DNA from: Pseudomonas sp. UBA5706
GTDB taxonomy: Bacteria > Pseudomonadota > Gammaproteobacteria > Pseudomonadales > Pseudomonadaceae
DNA length: 64,000 nucleotides
Direction of reading: 5' to 3'
Assembly: GCF_002419965.1 (NCBI RefSeq)
Contig: NZ_DIHC01000062.1
Coordinates: 83,288-147,287, forward strand
Made by a program: the position numbers and the translations under genes. Shown here piece after piece: positions 26,034 through 34,963 of the stretch. Numbering within the stretch: the stretch's first letter is position 1; each line of letters opens with the position of its first letter. The notes under the pieces were generated by a model, which was not told the origin of the DNA, ran no database searches, and was given only the letters and a program-made list of their open reading frames with translations.

Positions 26034-27203
26034 TCAGTAGGGGACCCAGGCGGCGTCTTTATCTGCGGATTCCACGCAGCGCTCGACCCAGCGGACCCCT
26101 TCGACACCGGCGTCGATATCCGGGTAGCTGATGGCGGCTAGCACCTCGACATCGCCTCGGTTCGCGGCGTCCATGGCCAAGGCGAAGCGGTAGTAGAGGT
26201 TGGACCAGGCTTCGAAGAGTCCTTCTGGATGGCCCGCGCCGATTCGGTCGTCGAGCAACGCATCGGCATGCAGATACCCCATGCCTCTCTCAAGAATCTG
26301 GGCGGGCTGCCCTTGCACTTCGAAACTCAGTTGGTTGGGGCGCTCGTCCCACCATTCCAGGCTGGCACGCGAGCCAATGACGCGGATCTTCTGGCCATGC
26401 ATGGAGCCTGCGTTGACCGCGCTGGACCAGACCATGCCCATTGCGCCGCCTTCGTACTCCATGAGGGTGTAGGCGTTATCCTCCAATGGTGCACGACTGG
26501 CCACGAAGCTCTGGCGGCTGCACATCAGGCGCTTGATTTTCAGGTCAGGCAACATCACCTCTGACAGGTAGAGCGGGTGTGTCCCTACGTCTCCAAGTAC
26601 GTAACTCGGGCCTGCCTGGCGGGGATCCACACGCCATTGGGTTGCCTGACTTTGCGTTTCGACAGGCGCGCTGTGAAACCCGTGAGCGAACTGCATGTGC
26701 ACCATGCGGATTTCTCCCAGCTCGCCTCCTGCAATCATCGCCCGAGCCTGCTCGATCAGTTGGTGGCCTGCGTAACCATAGGTCACACCCACCACCCGAT
26801 TATTGGCCTTGGCCACGTTGCGTAGGGTCTCGGCTTGCTCGACGGTAAAACAGAGAGGCTTCTCGCAAACCACATGCAGCCCTGCTTCGAGGGCGGCCTT
26901 GGTGATCGTGTAATGGGTGCCATTGGGGGTGGCAATTGATACTGCCTGAATGCCATCGGCGCGTAGTGCCTCCTGCTCGAACAGGCTCAGGTAATCGGCA
27001 TAGCACCGATCAGGTTCAACACCCAGTTGCTCGCCGAAGGCGCGGCCTCTCCCAGGGTCAATGTCGAAGGCGCCAGCTACTAATTCGAAATTCCGATCGC
27101 GCACTGCTGCGCTGCGATGGATATAACCGATCTGACTCTGGCTGCCGCCGCCAACCATGGCCCAGCGGATCGGCCGGGAAATTCGTTTGCTACCGTTGAT
27201 CAT
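26034..27203 (-). CDS. Gfo/Idh/MocA-family oxidoreductase
   Basis: A 389-residue NAD(P)-dependent dehydrogenase. The Rossmann motif is MVGGGSQSQIGYIHR, EKP (HVVCEKPLCFTVEQAE) carries the catalytic Lys of the family, and the second half is the mixed alpha/beta substrate domain (DVGTHPLYLSEVM). AAGGA lies eight bases upstream of the ATG. The family oxidises myo-inositol, scyllo-inositol or keto-sugars; the substrate here is set by the two TIM-barrel neighbours but not named by sequence. Confidence 0.92.
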   Translation of the reverse strand: MINGSKRISRPIRWAMVGGGSQSQIGYIHRSAAVRDRNFELVAGAFDIDPGRGRAFGEQLGVEPDRCYADYLSLFEQEALRADGIQAVSIATPNGTHYTITKAALEAGLHVVCEKPLCFTVEQAETLRNVAKANNRVVGVTYGYAGHQLIEQARAMIAGGELGEIRMVHMQFAHGFHSAPVETQSQATQWRVDPRQAGPSYVLGDVGTHPLYLSEVMLPDLKIKRLMCSRQSFVASRAPLEDNAYTLMEYEGGAMGMVWSSAVNAGSMHGQKIRVIGSRASLEWWDERPNQLSFEVQGQPAQILERGMGYLHADALLDDRIGAGHPEGLFEAWSNLYYRFALAMDAANRGDVEVLAAISYPDIDAGVEGVRWVERCVESADKDAAWVPY

Positions 27204-27233
27204 GTTGTTGTCCTTATTGTTCAGCTTCGTGGA

Positions 27234-28157
27234 TCAGAAACCGGTGCGGGCGAGGAAGGCTCGGCTGGCAGCGACATCGTCCAGGCTGCCATTGGCGTTA
27301 CGAGGATCGCGTTCTTGCTCGACGGTGATATAGCCCTCATAGCCCAGCTCGTGAATCAGGCGATAGAGAGCCGGGTAATCGATGATGCCTCGGCCAATCG
27401 GGCACATGACGCCTCTGGCGCAGGCGTCGAAAAACCTGATGCGTTCATTCATGGCCTGGTCAAACACGCTCTGGTCGATGTCTTTGAAATGGATGTAGTC
27501 CAAGCGATGGGCGTAAGTGCGCAACGATGCAACAGGATCCATACCGGCGTAATAGAGATGCCCTGTGTCCAGGCACAAGCCTGCGATCTCGTCCGGGATG
27601 TCGTCGACGAGTCGCGCCAGTTCATCTGCGAACTCGATATAGCCACCGGCATGGGGATGAATCACGGGCCGGATTCCGTACTCTTTCCACGCGATTTCGC
27701 AGATGGCGCGGATATTTTCCATCATGTCGTTCCACGCCGTGTCACTCAGTCTTGAAGCCTGATCGGAGTGACCAGCGGTGTAGTCACGCTCATCATGGCC
27801 CCAGTCCATGATCACCAGATAGGGGCCCGCGTACCGCTGTTTTGCTTCGTGTTCGATGGGCGGCAGTGTTTTGAGTAGTGTGCAGATGTCGTGGGTCTGG
27901 CGAAGCAGGGCAGGCCGGTTTTTGGGGGTAGCCAAATCATCAAAGATCGTCCCGGCAACGATATGCAGTTGGTGGTCCGCCAGCGCAGAACTCACTACTG
28001 CAGCATCCAACGGCAGATAACCATATGGTCCCAGTTCGATTCCCCGATAGCCCGCTTCGGCGGCCTCGGTCAGGACAAGTCGCCACGGCGGCAGAAATGG
28101 ATTTTTGACGTCGTCGACTCCCCAGCAGCAAGGGGCGGTGGAGATGTGAATGGTCAT
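27234..28157 (-). CDS. TIM-barrel sugar isomerase/inosose-dehydratase-like protein
   Basis: The start at 28157 (MTIHISTAPCCWGVDDVKNPF) has GGAGT upstream and gives 307 residues. It is an AP_endonuc_2/IolE-type TIM barrel: GYRGIELGPYGYLPLD near the N-terminus, HPHAGGYIEFADEL, GLCLDTGHLYYAGMDP, YIHFKDID and GYITVEQERDPRN at the barrel ends, with Glu/Asp/His metal ligands. It is the first gene of the operon and is divergent from the LacI regulator. Assignment to 2-keto-inositol dehydration is possible but not proven. Confidence 0.85.
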   Translation of the reverse strand: MTIHISTAPCCWGVDDVKNPFLPPWRLVLTEAAEAGYRGIELGPYGYLPLDAAVVSSALADHQLHIVAGTIFDDLATPKNRPALLRQTHDICTLLKTLPPIEHEAKQRYAGPYLVIMDWGHDERDYTAGHSDQASRLSDTAWNDMMENIRAICEIAWKEYGIRPVIHPHAGGYIEFADELARLVDDIPDEIAGLCLDTGHLYYAGMDPVASLRTYAHRLDYIHFKDIDQSVFDQAMNERIRFFDACARGVMCPIGRGIIDYPALYRLIHELGYEGYITVEQERDPRNANGSLDDVAASRAFLARTGF

Positions 28158-28295
28158 GCTGGACTCCGCGATTGTTATTTTTGGGCGAGCATTTAGTGTG
28201 TGAAAAGATCCTAGACAGATGCGTTGAGGGGCGCCACGGGGGTGTTGGCATAACCTTTCAAGACCCTTCATGATGAGAAAAAGAGATGTCAAAAC

Positions 28296-29348
28296 ATGTC
28301 AGAAAAATCTTGCCAAAAATTTCGTCCCACTATGGAAGATGTCGCCCGCGAGGCGGGTGTTAGCCTCTCCACCGTCGACCGGGTCTTGAACGTGCGCGCC
28401 AATGTCCGCGCTGATACCGCTCAGCGCATTGCCGCCGCGGCGGCGCAATTGGGGTTTCATGCAAAGAGCGTCATCGAGCATCGGATATTGAACGATCGAC
28501 CGACTATACGACTTGGTTTTTTGCTTCAAAAAAGCGGGGTTGCGTTCTATCAAGGGCTGGCTCAAGCACTGTCGAACGCGGCTGCAACATGTGCGGGCGC
28601 GCGTATTCAAGTCGCGATCGGTTACTTGGACGACCTTGATCCGGCCACAGTCGCACAACGGATTATGGCGTTGCGCCAGCAGGTCGACGGGTTAGGTGTG
28701 GTGGCCGTCGACCATCCCGTGGTGCGTGAAGCTGTTGCCAAGCTTCGTGATGGCGGGGTTTCTGTAGTGGCGCTGATTTCTGAGCTATCAACCGCCGCCG
28801 GCGCAGGTTATGTCGGCGTAGATAATCGGCTCATGGGCCGAACTGCGGGCTGGTTCATAACGCGCTTGGCCGCACCTGGTGCGGCTGCAGTGATGGTCAG
28901 CAGCCAGCGTTTTCAATGCCAGGAGTTGTGCGAGTTTAGCTTTCGTAGCTATCTGGCTGATCAATCGGGAGATTGGGAGTTGCTTGCCTCGCGCCTTACT
29001 CTGGAAAATGACGAATTCGCTTACGGTAATACCATGGACCTGCTGGCAGGCGAGCCAGATCTAGTCGGACTGTACATCGCTGGGGGCGGGAGCGCAGGCG
29101 TGGTGCGTGCGTTGCGTGAGCACAAAGTGCAGCAAGCTCGCCTGCCCGTAGTAATCTGTCATGACCTGACGCCATTGACTCGGGAGGCTCTGAAAGGCGG
29201 CCTGGTGCAGGCTATCTTGTCGCATCCGGTTGAGAGCGTTGCCGCGCAGGCAGTGAGCGCATTGGTCGAAGGGGTCAAGTACGGCTCAATGGGAGTAGCT
29301 GCGCGGGTAATGTTACCCATTCAGCTCAATGTCCCGGAGAGCCTGTAG
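28296..29348 (+). CDS. LacI-family regulator of the sugar operon
   Basis: A 350-residue LacI/GalR-type regulator. The helix-turn-helix and hinge are TMEDVAREAGVSLSTVDRVLN and NVRADTAQRIAAAA; the rest is a periplasmic-binding-like sugar domain with a canonical VGVDNRLMGRTAGWF block. The recognition helix has S-T-V-D-R instead of the more common A-T-V-S-R. It is divergent from the TIM-barrel/dehydrogenase operon, 138 bp away, and is the likely repressor. An ATG at 28332 is an alternative start. No transporter gene is in the cluster. Confidence 0.92.
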   Translation: MSEKSCQKFRPTMEDVAREAGVSLSTVDRVLNVRANVRADTAQRIAAAAAQLGFHAKSVIEHRILNDRPTIRLGFLLQKSGVAFYQGLAQALSNAAATCAGARIQVAIGYLDDLDPATVAQRIMALRQQVDGLGVVAVDHPVVREAVAKLRDGGVSVVALISELSTAAGAGYVGVDNRLMGRTAGWFITRLAAPGAAAVMVSSQRFQCQELCEFSFRSYLADQSGDWELLASRLTLENDEFAYGNTMDLLAGEPDLVGLYIAGGGSAGVVRALREHKVQQARLPVVICHDLTPLTREALKGGLVQAILSHPVESVAAQAVSALVEGVKYGSMGVAARVMLPIQLNVPESL

Positions 29349-29499
29349 AAATGTACCACCTGGCTCAAGACAGAGTACTCGGCACAATCTAACGCAAGTC
29401 GCATAACATCGGTGCAGGGACCTAGCCCGACAGTACTTTGATAGTCATTTATCCTGCACCCCGGGGGCCAGCATCAGTTAGGAAATTGCACGGGTATAT

Positions 29500-29815
29500 T
29501 CAGCACATGGGTGGCGCGTGCTCATGTGTGCACGCGAAATGCTCTCATCTACCGCGTATCTGGAAGTGCTGATGACTGATGGCATCATGCCCAATCCGCA
29601 GTGCTGCGCGAATCTATTGCCGCGATCATCGGAGTGCCGTAGGACGATCCCGCTGTGGTGCGCTATGGTAAGTATTATGGCGCAATGCTCAGTCCTGCTA
29701 GTGGCCAACTGCGCTACACCTGCTCCGGCCAAGCGCATGCTGGCGATGCCCGCGAAAGAACTCGCCGAGCATCGGAATTGCTTTACGATTGCGGGTTAGG
29801 GGGGCAACCTGGGCA
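29500..29815 (+). pseudogene. decayed C-terminal half of a TetR regulator
   Basis: Frame-shifted remains read VCAREMLSS, YLEVLMTDGIMP, DDPAVVRY and LLVANCATPAPAKRMLAMPAKELAEHRNCFTIAG. They align with VCARELLSP, FEALMNDGILP, DDPVLSRC and LLVGSRAAPAPVQDMLTLPAQSLAEHLKCFTLAG of the TetR protein at 22173-22832. The DNA-binding half is absent. Confidence 0.75.
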
Positions 29816-29861
29816 TCAAGAAAGCTCGCGCATCGAGCTGACTGCACTTAGCGCCATCAGT

Positions 29862-30617
29862 CTAGAGAACGATACCCTGGTTTACCTGCGCGAATACGGC
29901 ACCATAGTCGCCAGATTCCGCATGCCGCAGAGGTCCAACGTTTTCCACGCATATTTCTTGCGGCGTTGGCTGTTGATGGAATAGTGCCATGACCTCGGCG
30001 ATGAACACTGGCAGCGGCATCTCGTGCGGCGCAGGCTGATCAAGCCCCAGCAAGCCTGTGTGGACAGCGGGCGGAATGATTTCGACCACTTCTATGGGAC
30101 TGTTACGCAGCTGATGACGCAGAGATTGAGTGTAAGAATGGATCGCCGCCTTCGTCGCACAGTAATTCGGAACCAACGTCAACGGCACGTGCGCCAGGCC
30201 AGACCCCACATTGATGATCGTTGCCTCGATCTGCGTCAGCAAATGCTGAATGAGGGCTGCGTTCAACCGCACTGGCCCTAGGAAATTGGTTTGCACCATT
30301 GCGTCCAGTTGATCAAGCGCTGACTCACCCTCGGACAGATCCTCCTGCAGCATTATGCCGGCATTGTTTATCACGACATTGAGCGTCGGATGGTGTGCGG
30401 TAATCATCCGAGCGAAGTCGCTCACGGCAACTCGATCCTGCACATCCAGTTCGTAGGCGATCATGCCAGGGTTTGCCGCGAGTACTTCGTCCAGCTTGTG
30501 TTTGCGCCGGCCTGTAATGATCAGCTTATTCCCCAGCGAGTGGAATTCCTGCGCCAGTGCGCGACCAATACCGGACCCTGCGCCTGTGATTAGGATGGTG
30601 TTACCTGTGATTTTCAT
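29862..30617 (-). CDS. SDR oxidoreductase (DltE-like)
   Basis: A 251-residue short-chain dehydrogenase. Motifs: TGAGSGIGRALAQEF (cofactor), NNAGIM, VGSGLAHVP (Ser region) and YCATKAAIHSYTQSL (Tyr-x-x-x-Lys). The length and the NCATK-type active site match the DltE/YdfG-like group of SDRs of unknown substrate. It is convergent with the TetR relic; the native TetR partner may have regulated it, as such pairs are common. Transcribed alone. Confidence 0.9.
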   Translation of the reverse strand: MKITGNTILITGAGSGIGRALAQEFHSLGNKLIITGRRKHKLDEVLAANPGMIAYELDVQDRVAVSDFARMITAHHPTLNVVINNAGIMLQEDLSEGESALDQLDAMVQTNFLGPVRLNAALIQHLLTQIEATIINVGSGLAHVPLTLVPNYCATKAAIHSYTQSLRHQLRNSPIEVVEIIPPAVHTGLLGLDQPAPHEMPLPVFIAEVMALFHQQPTPQEICVENVGPLRHAESGDYGAVFAQVNQGIVL

Positions 30618-31214
30618 ATCAAAGCTCCGACGCTGCAGTGATTGCGAAGATTATATAAGATGAGTCAGATAAAACACTGATAAGTGGTAGAGAACCGAGA
30701 GCCAATGTGGCTTCAAGGCCAAGCCTTTTTTGGCCATAGGCGTATTTGCCGTCTTGACGGTAACTTCACCAACGCTGGCGTCGCGCTCAGAGAGTGTAGG
30801 CTGCGGATAGCGCCGTTTTTGCCGGGCAATCCGTGGTTACCGGCAGGCTGCGCACGGCGTGTGCTGTTGGCGCTTTGCCAGTACTACGAACCTTGGCGAT
30901 ATTGAAGCGAAGAGCTGGAGGCGTTTAATGAATGTAGCGAATAATCGGCTTTTAACCGCCGTAGCGCTATCGTTGTCGCCGTCTTACCCGCGGCCCCTCT
31001 ACCACGATCGCGATATCCCGCTATCTGGAGCCGGATTTACGGTGCCGAATAAGCCAGAAAAGCAGTATCGGTGATGGGCACACTTCATGCCTGGATGACT
31101 GCCCAGCGCGTTCTTGTACCTGAAGATCTTGTCAGCGCGGGCCCGTTCTGAAGAGGCGCGAATGACGGCGCCTTGGATTCTTCTCGGTGATGCCCGGGCG
31201 TTCCAGGTAGGCAT
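30618..31214. other. gene-poor stretch with possible IS66 scrap
   Basis: No gene is supported. Plus-strand codons at about 31080-31125 read LHAWMTAQRVLVPE, similar to the IS66 TnpC piece at 11080 (LHDWMLAQSDLVPN), but the match is too short to call. The integrase relic starts near 31215. Confidence 0.35.
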
Positions 31215-31645
31215 AGAACCGCTGGGCCGCTACGGATGCAGATACCGCACCTTCACTGTTCCCGCACACCGATAGGTGTTTAACGTTGCGCCGTTCTTGG
31301 ATGTGGCTTACCAGCAGCTAAGCTGCTCTTCTCTTCTCAAGCCGTGATACAGCAGCACGGCGAGAATGGGCCGATTGTGCAGCCCTTTCAAGTACGGTTT
31401 CCGGTGCCGCGAGCAGTACCTTGGCGTGGTGATCGCTCAGTGCCGACGTCTTCCCTTTATTAGTGGTCAGAGGCTGGCGAGCGCGGCCAACTGGCGCTGG
31501 ATTTTAGCGCTTGCCTGATGCGATGCTCGAGCTGGACGCGCCACGCCAGAACATGTGGGCGGACCACCACACAAAATTCAGCAGTCGAAGCCAAGCCAAT
31601 AAAACCACAGAAGTTTTCGGGTCATTTTGATAAGCGCGACGTGCT
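31215..31645 (-). pseudogene. decayed tyrosine recombinase, remnant 2
   Basis: The minus strand aligns over most of its length with the central and N-terminal parts of the intact recombinase (37430-37935): the hairpin YHGLRREE region, the QAKALLEAP region, and the KPKTSG-type N-terminal segment around the PCGF coding stretch. Frames are broken throughout. The catalytic C-terminus is missing. It lies upstream of the NCS1 permease/racemase module. Confidence 0.75.
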
Positions 31646-32130
31646 CGAGCGTCGTCCAAAAATTGGCGGCGCTAAAGAAATGCTTCAGGAAAAAAATCCT
31701 ATTACTGTGCGATGAAGCGAAGCGGTTCAAGTACAAGCATGGACCAGCAAGATGGTTCGGCAACTGTACGTTTTGCGTGGTGAGCTTGAGTCATTGAAGG
31801 TCATCACCGTTGCACCTGATGAATCTGCCATCGAAAAGGAACGCCGTTCGGCAAGTGGAAGTAGAAAGAGAGATCGTTACCTGGGGTGACAAACTGTGTG
31901 CATAAATCCTGTTTTGACTGGCGAAAAAATTGAGGAAATTGTCATTAAACGGGATAAAAAAATGTCTATCATTTTTTTTTTTTACTTTTAAATTCATTGA
32001 GTTGAGTTCATGTCATTTCGCGTGGATACGAAGCATTTCAAGCCGCTCATAGGGTTGTGGCATGAATCTGGCTTAGAATTTCGGAGGAATTGTATACAAA
32101 AATAAATACAATAATAGGAGGCTTTTTACC
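31646..32130. other. upstream region of the NCS1 permease
   Basis: AT-rich in its right half (T9-type runs near 31970-31985), unlike its neighbours. No gene is supported. The AGGAGG ribosome site of the permease lies at its right end; the rest may hold the promoter and regulator sites. Confidence 0.45.
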
Positions 32131-33639
32131 ATGCAGCTCAACAGTTCTGCCGAGTCCACATGCAGTTCAATCGATACTTCAGGACAACCCATCCCAGCCC
32201 TCAGCGCTCGGCTGCACAATCGTGATCTTGCGCCGACCCGCATCGAAGGTCGCAAGTGGGGCGGTTACAGCATCTTTGCGTTGTGGACTAACGACGTGCA
32301 CAACCTCGCCAATTACTCTTTCGCCATGGGCCTTTATGCCATGGGCCTCGGTGGTTGGCAGATTGTCATGTCGCTGCTGGTCGGTGCGGTTTTCGTCTAT
32401 CTATTGATGAATTTGTCGGGCTACATGGGCCAGAAAACCGGGGTGCCGTTTCCGGTAATCAGTCGTATCAGTTTCGGCATTCACGGTGCGCAACTGCCGG
32501 CATTGATCCGCGCAGCCATCGCCATTGCCTGGTTTGGCATCCAAACCTACCTTGCATCCGTGGTGCTGCGCGTATTGCTCAACGCCGTGGCGCCCAGTTT
32601 GGCGGCCTACGATCAGAACCAGATTCTTGGCCTGTCGACCCTTGGTTGGCTGTGCTTCATCAGTATCTGGCTGGTGCAACTAGTTATACTAGCTTACGGC
32701 ATGGAAATGATTCGCCGCTGTGAAGCGTTGGCCGGGCCGGTGATTTTGCTGACCGTCGCCTCGTTAGCGGTGTTCATGTATTTCCGGGTAGACGGCCATA
32801 TTGCCTGGTCGATCCGCCAACCTCTGCAAGGCGCCGAGATGTGGCGAAACATATTCGCAGGTGGGGCTTTATGGTTGGCCATTTACGGCACTCTAATTCT
32901 AAACTTTTGTGACTTCGCCCGTTCGGCTCCGTCGATGCGCTGCATCAAGAATGGTAACTTCTGGGGTTTGCCGGTCAACATTCTGATCTTTGCCAGCATC
33001 ACTGTGGTGTTGTGCGGCGCGCAGTTCTCCATTGATGGTCACGTCATCCAGAGCCCTACAGAAATTATTCGCGCCATCCCAAGCACGCTGTTTCTGGTGC
33101 TCGGCGCATTGGCGTTTCTGATCGTCACTGTGGCGGTCAACATCATGGCCAACTTCGTGGCCCCAGCATTCGTGCTCAGCAACCTGGCGCCTCGGCTGCT
33201 GACTTTCCGCCGTGCGGGGTTAATCAGCGCCGCTCTCGCGGTACTTATCCTGCCTTGGAATCTGTACAACAGCCCGCTGGTCATCGCTTACTTTCTGGCA
33301 GGACTCGGCGCGTTGCTCGGCCCGCTGTACGGCATCATCATGGCCGATTACTGGTTGTTGCGCGGCACCAAGATCAACGTGCCACAGCTCTACACTGAAG
33401 CACCGCACGCGGCTTACTACTACACTAAGGGCATAAACCCGCGAGCCATTGCTGCCTTCATACCGGCAGCGTTGATCGCTACCAGCCTGGCGTTGTTGCC
33501 GATGTTTGAAGCTGTGTCGCCGTTTTCCTGGCTGTTCGGCGCCACCATCGCCGCGGCCGTTTACTTGTTAATCAGCGAACGCCATCAATCGTTCGAACAC
33601 GTAGACGGCGAGTCTATCGCGGTTTCGAACACCCACTGA
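32131..33639 (+). CDS. NCS1-family permease (hydantoin/allantoin/nucleobase type)
   Basis: A 502-residue membrane protein with about 12 helices. It has the NCS1 signatures: LHNRDLAPTRIEGRKWGGYSIFALWTNDVHN at the N-terminus, the sodium/substrate helix VPFPVISRISFGIHGA, IAIAWFGIQTYLAS, and NFCDFARSAPS (helix 6). AGGAGG lies nine bases upstream of the ATG. The gene is followed 25 bp later by an Asp/Glu-racemase-family enzyme, the usual pair for uptake and processing of hydantoins, allantoin or related ureides. Exact substrate not readable from sequence. Confidence 0.92.
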   Translation: MQLNSSAESTCSSIDTSGQPIPALSARLHNRDLAPTRIEGRKWGGYSIFALWTNDVHNLANYSFAMGLYAMGLGGWQIVMSLLVGAVFVYLLMNLSGYMGQKTGVPFPVISRISFGIHGAQLPALIRAAIAIAWFGIQTYLASVVLRVLLNAVAPSLAAYDQNQILGLSTLGWLCFISIWLVQLVILAYGMEMIRRCEALAGPVILLTVASLAVFMYFRVDGHIAWSIRQPLQGAEMWRNIFAGGALWLAIYGTLILNFCDFARSAPSMRCIKNGNFWGLPVNILIFASITVVLCGAQFSIDGHVIQSPTEIIRAIPSTLFLVLGALAFLIVTVAVNIMANFVAPAFVLSNLAPRLLTFRRAGLISAALAVLILPWNLYNSPLVIAYFLAGLGALLGPLYGIIMADYWLLRGTKINVPQLYTEAPHAAYYYTKGINPRAIAAFIPAALIATSLALLPMFEAVSPFSWLFGATIAAAVYLLISERHQSFEHVDGESIAVSNTH

Positions 33640-33664
33640 GCCCCCAAACTCTTAAGGACACTGC

Positions 33665-34396
33665 ATGCGCATTCTGGTAGTCAACGTCAATACCACCGAG
33701 TCCATTACCGACACCATTGCCGATCAGGCCCGCAGCGTAGCCATGCCCGGCACCGAAATCATCGGTCTGACCCCGCGCTTTGGCGCCGAGTCGGTAGAGG
33801 GCAACTTCGAAAGTTACCTCGCAGCGATTGGAGTGATGGACTGCGTCATGGCCTATGACCAGCCATTCGACGCAGTCATACAGGCGGGCTACGGTGAACA
33901 CGGCCGCGAGGGCTTGCAAGAGTTGCTCGATGTCCCGGTAGTCGACATCACCGAAGCGGCCGCGAGTCTGGCCATGTTGATGGGCCACGTTTATTCGGTG
34001 GTGACCACCCTTGACCGCACCGTCCCGCTGATTGAAGACCGCTTACGTCTGGCCGGGCTGTTCCAGCGCTGTACGTCCGTACGTGCCAGTGGATTGGCTG
34101 TGCTTGAGCTTGAAGGAGATCCGGCCCGTGCCGTTGAGGCTATTGTGGCTCAGGCCGAGATGGCTGTGCGCGATGATAAGGCGGAGGTAATTTGTCTAGG
34201 CTGCGGCGGAATGGCGGGGCTGGATGAGTTGATCCGACAGCGCACCGGCGTACCGGTAGTGGATGGGGTGACGGCAGCAGTCACACTGGCAGAATCATTG
34301 GTGCGCTTGGGACTGCGCACCTCAAAGGTTCGCACCTACGCCAAGCCGCGAGACAAATTGGTGAAAGGCTGGCCCTTCACGTTTGGGCGGCCGTAA
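33665..34396 (+). CDS. Asp/Glu/hydantoin racemase-family enzyme lacking the first catalytic Cys
   Basis: A 243-residue protein of the aspartate/glutamate racemase superfamily, with N-terminal NVNTTESITDTIA and the hydantoin-racemase-like fold. The second catalytic Cys is present in VICLGCGGMAGLDEL. At the first position, where hydantoin and allantoin racemases have A-C-F-G, this protein has A-G-Y-G (VIQAGYGEHGREG). A single-Cys enzyme of this fold cannot use the normal two-base racemisation. Arylmalonate decarboxylase is the known single-Cys precedent, with Gly at that site. It is probably co-transcribed with the NCS1 permease. Confidence 0.88.
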   Translation: MRILVVNVNTTESITDTIADQARSVAMPGTEIIGLTPRFGAESVEGNFESYLAAIGVMDCVMAYDQPFDAVIQAGYGEHGREGLQELLDVPVVDITEAAASLAMLMGHVYSVVTTLDRTVPLIEDRLRLAGLFQRCTSVRASGLAVLELEGDPARAVEAIVAQAEMAVRDDKAEVICLGCGGMAGLDELIRQRTGVPVVDGVTAAVTLAESLVRLGLRTSKVRTYAKPRDKLVKGWPFTFGRP

Positions 34397-34963
34397 TTGA
34401 GAGATTTATTGCTCCTAACGTCGTTGAGGACAATCAGAGCCGTATTCGAGACGAGCTCGCCGTGCATCGCATTTGACTCAGAATCGCGCACGATCATTTC
34501 AATTTTGCTTTTAAAACGCGTTCCGGATGGTGTGCGGCGGGTTGCCGGCAGGAGTCATAACGCCTCCAGTGAAGCATAGCCCGCGCATTTCCTTGCTGAA
34601 TCGGACTGAGGTATGCCGTCTGCCTAGGCATTGACTACACGCGTGAGGCTACTGCGGAAATGCGTCCCGCCCACCGACCTCCAAATGCTGCATGCGACCA
34701 TTCGTGGCTACCGCCGTGCGCTGCGCAATCGTAGCTTGATCAGCTCCGCACAAATGTAGCGGCAGGTAAGCGAGGCTCGACACCGAGCTGACGATTGGAG
34801 GATGCAGGCCGAACCGTATGTCAACGGTCCGCATGACCGGTCCAAAGAAATGACCTCGGGAAATCACCGCTGGGCAGATTCTGGTCGTGCGATGCGTGCA
34901 GCAAGGTAGAATGGTGGCTTATGGACATCATAAGACCTCACCGCTGCATGCCGTGGAATCCCT
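34397..34963. other. gene-poor stretch with a possible regulator scrap
   Basis: Minus-strand codons at 34649-34867 read VDIRFGLHPPIVSSVSSLAY and PLHLCGADQATIAQR, vaguely like the end of a LysR effector domain, but without start or HTH. No other gene supported. The right end must carry the promoter of the GGDEF-EAL gene at 34964. Confidence 0.35.

Noticed and set aside
31075..31140. IS66 TnpC fragment reading LHAWMTAQRVLVPE
   Set aside because: Only about 14 residues resemble TnpC; mentioned in the gap description but not called.
34649..34867. LysR effector-domain fragment on the minus strand
   Set aside because: Resemblance is weak and confined to a short stretch with no HTH nearby.
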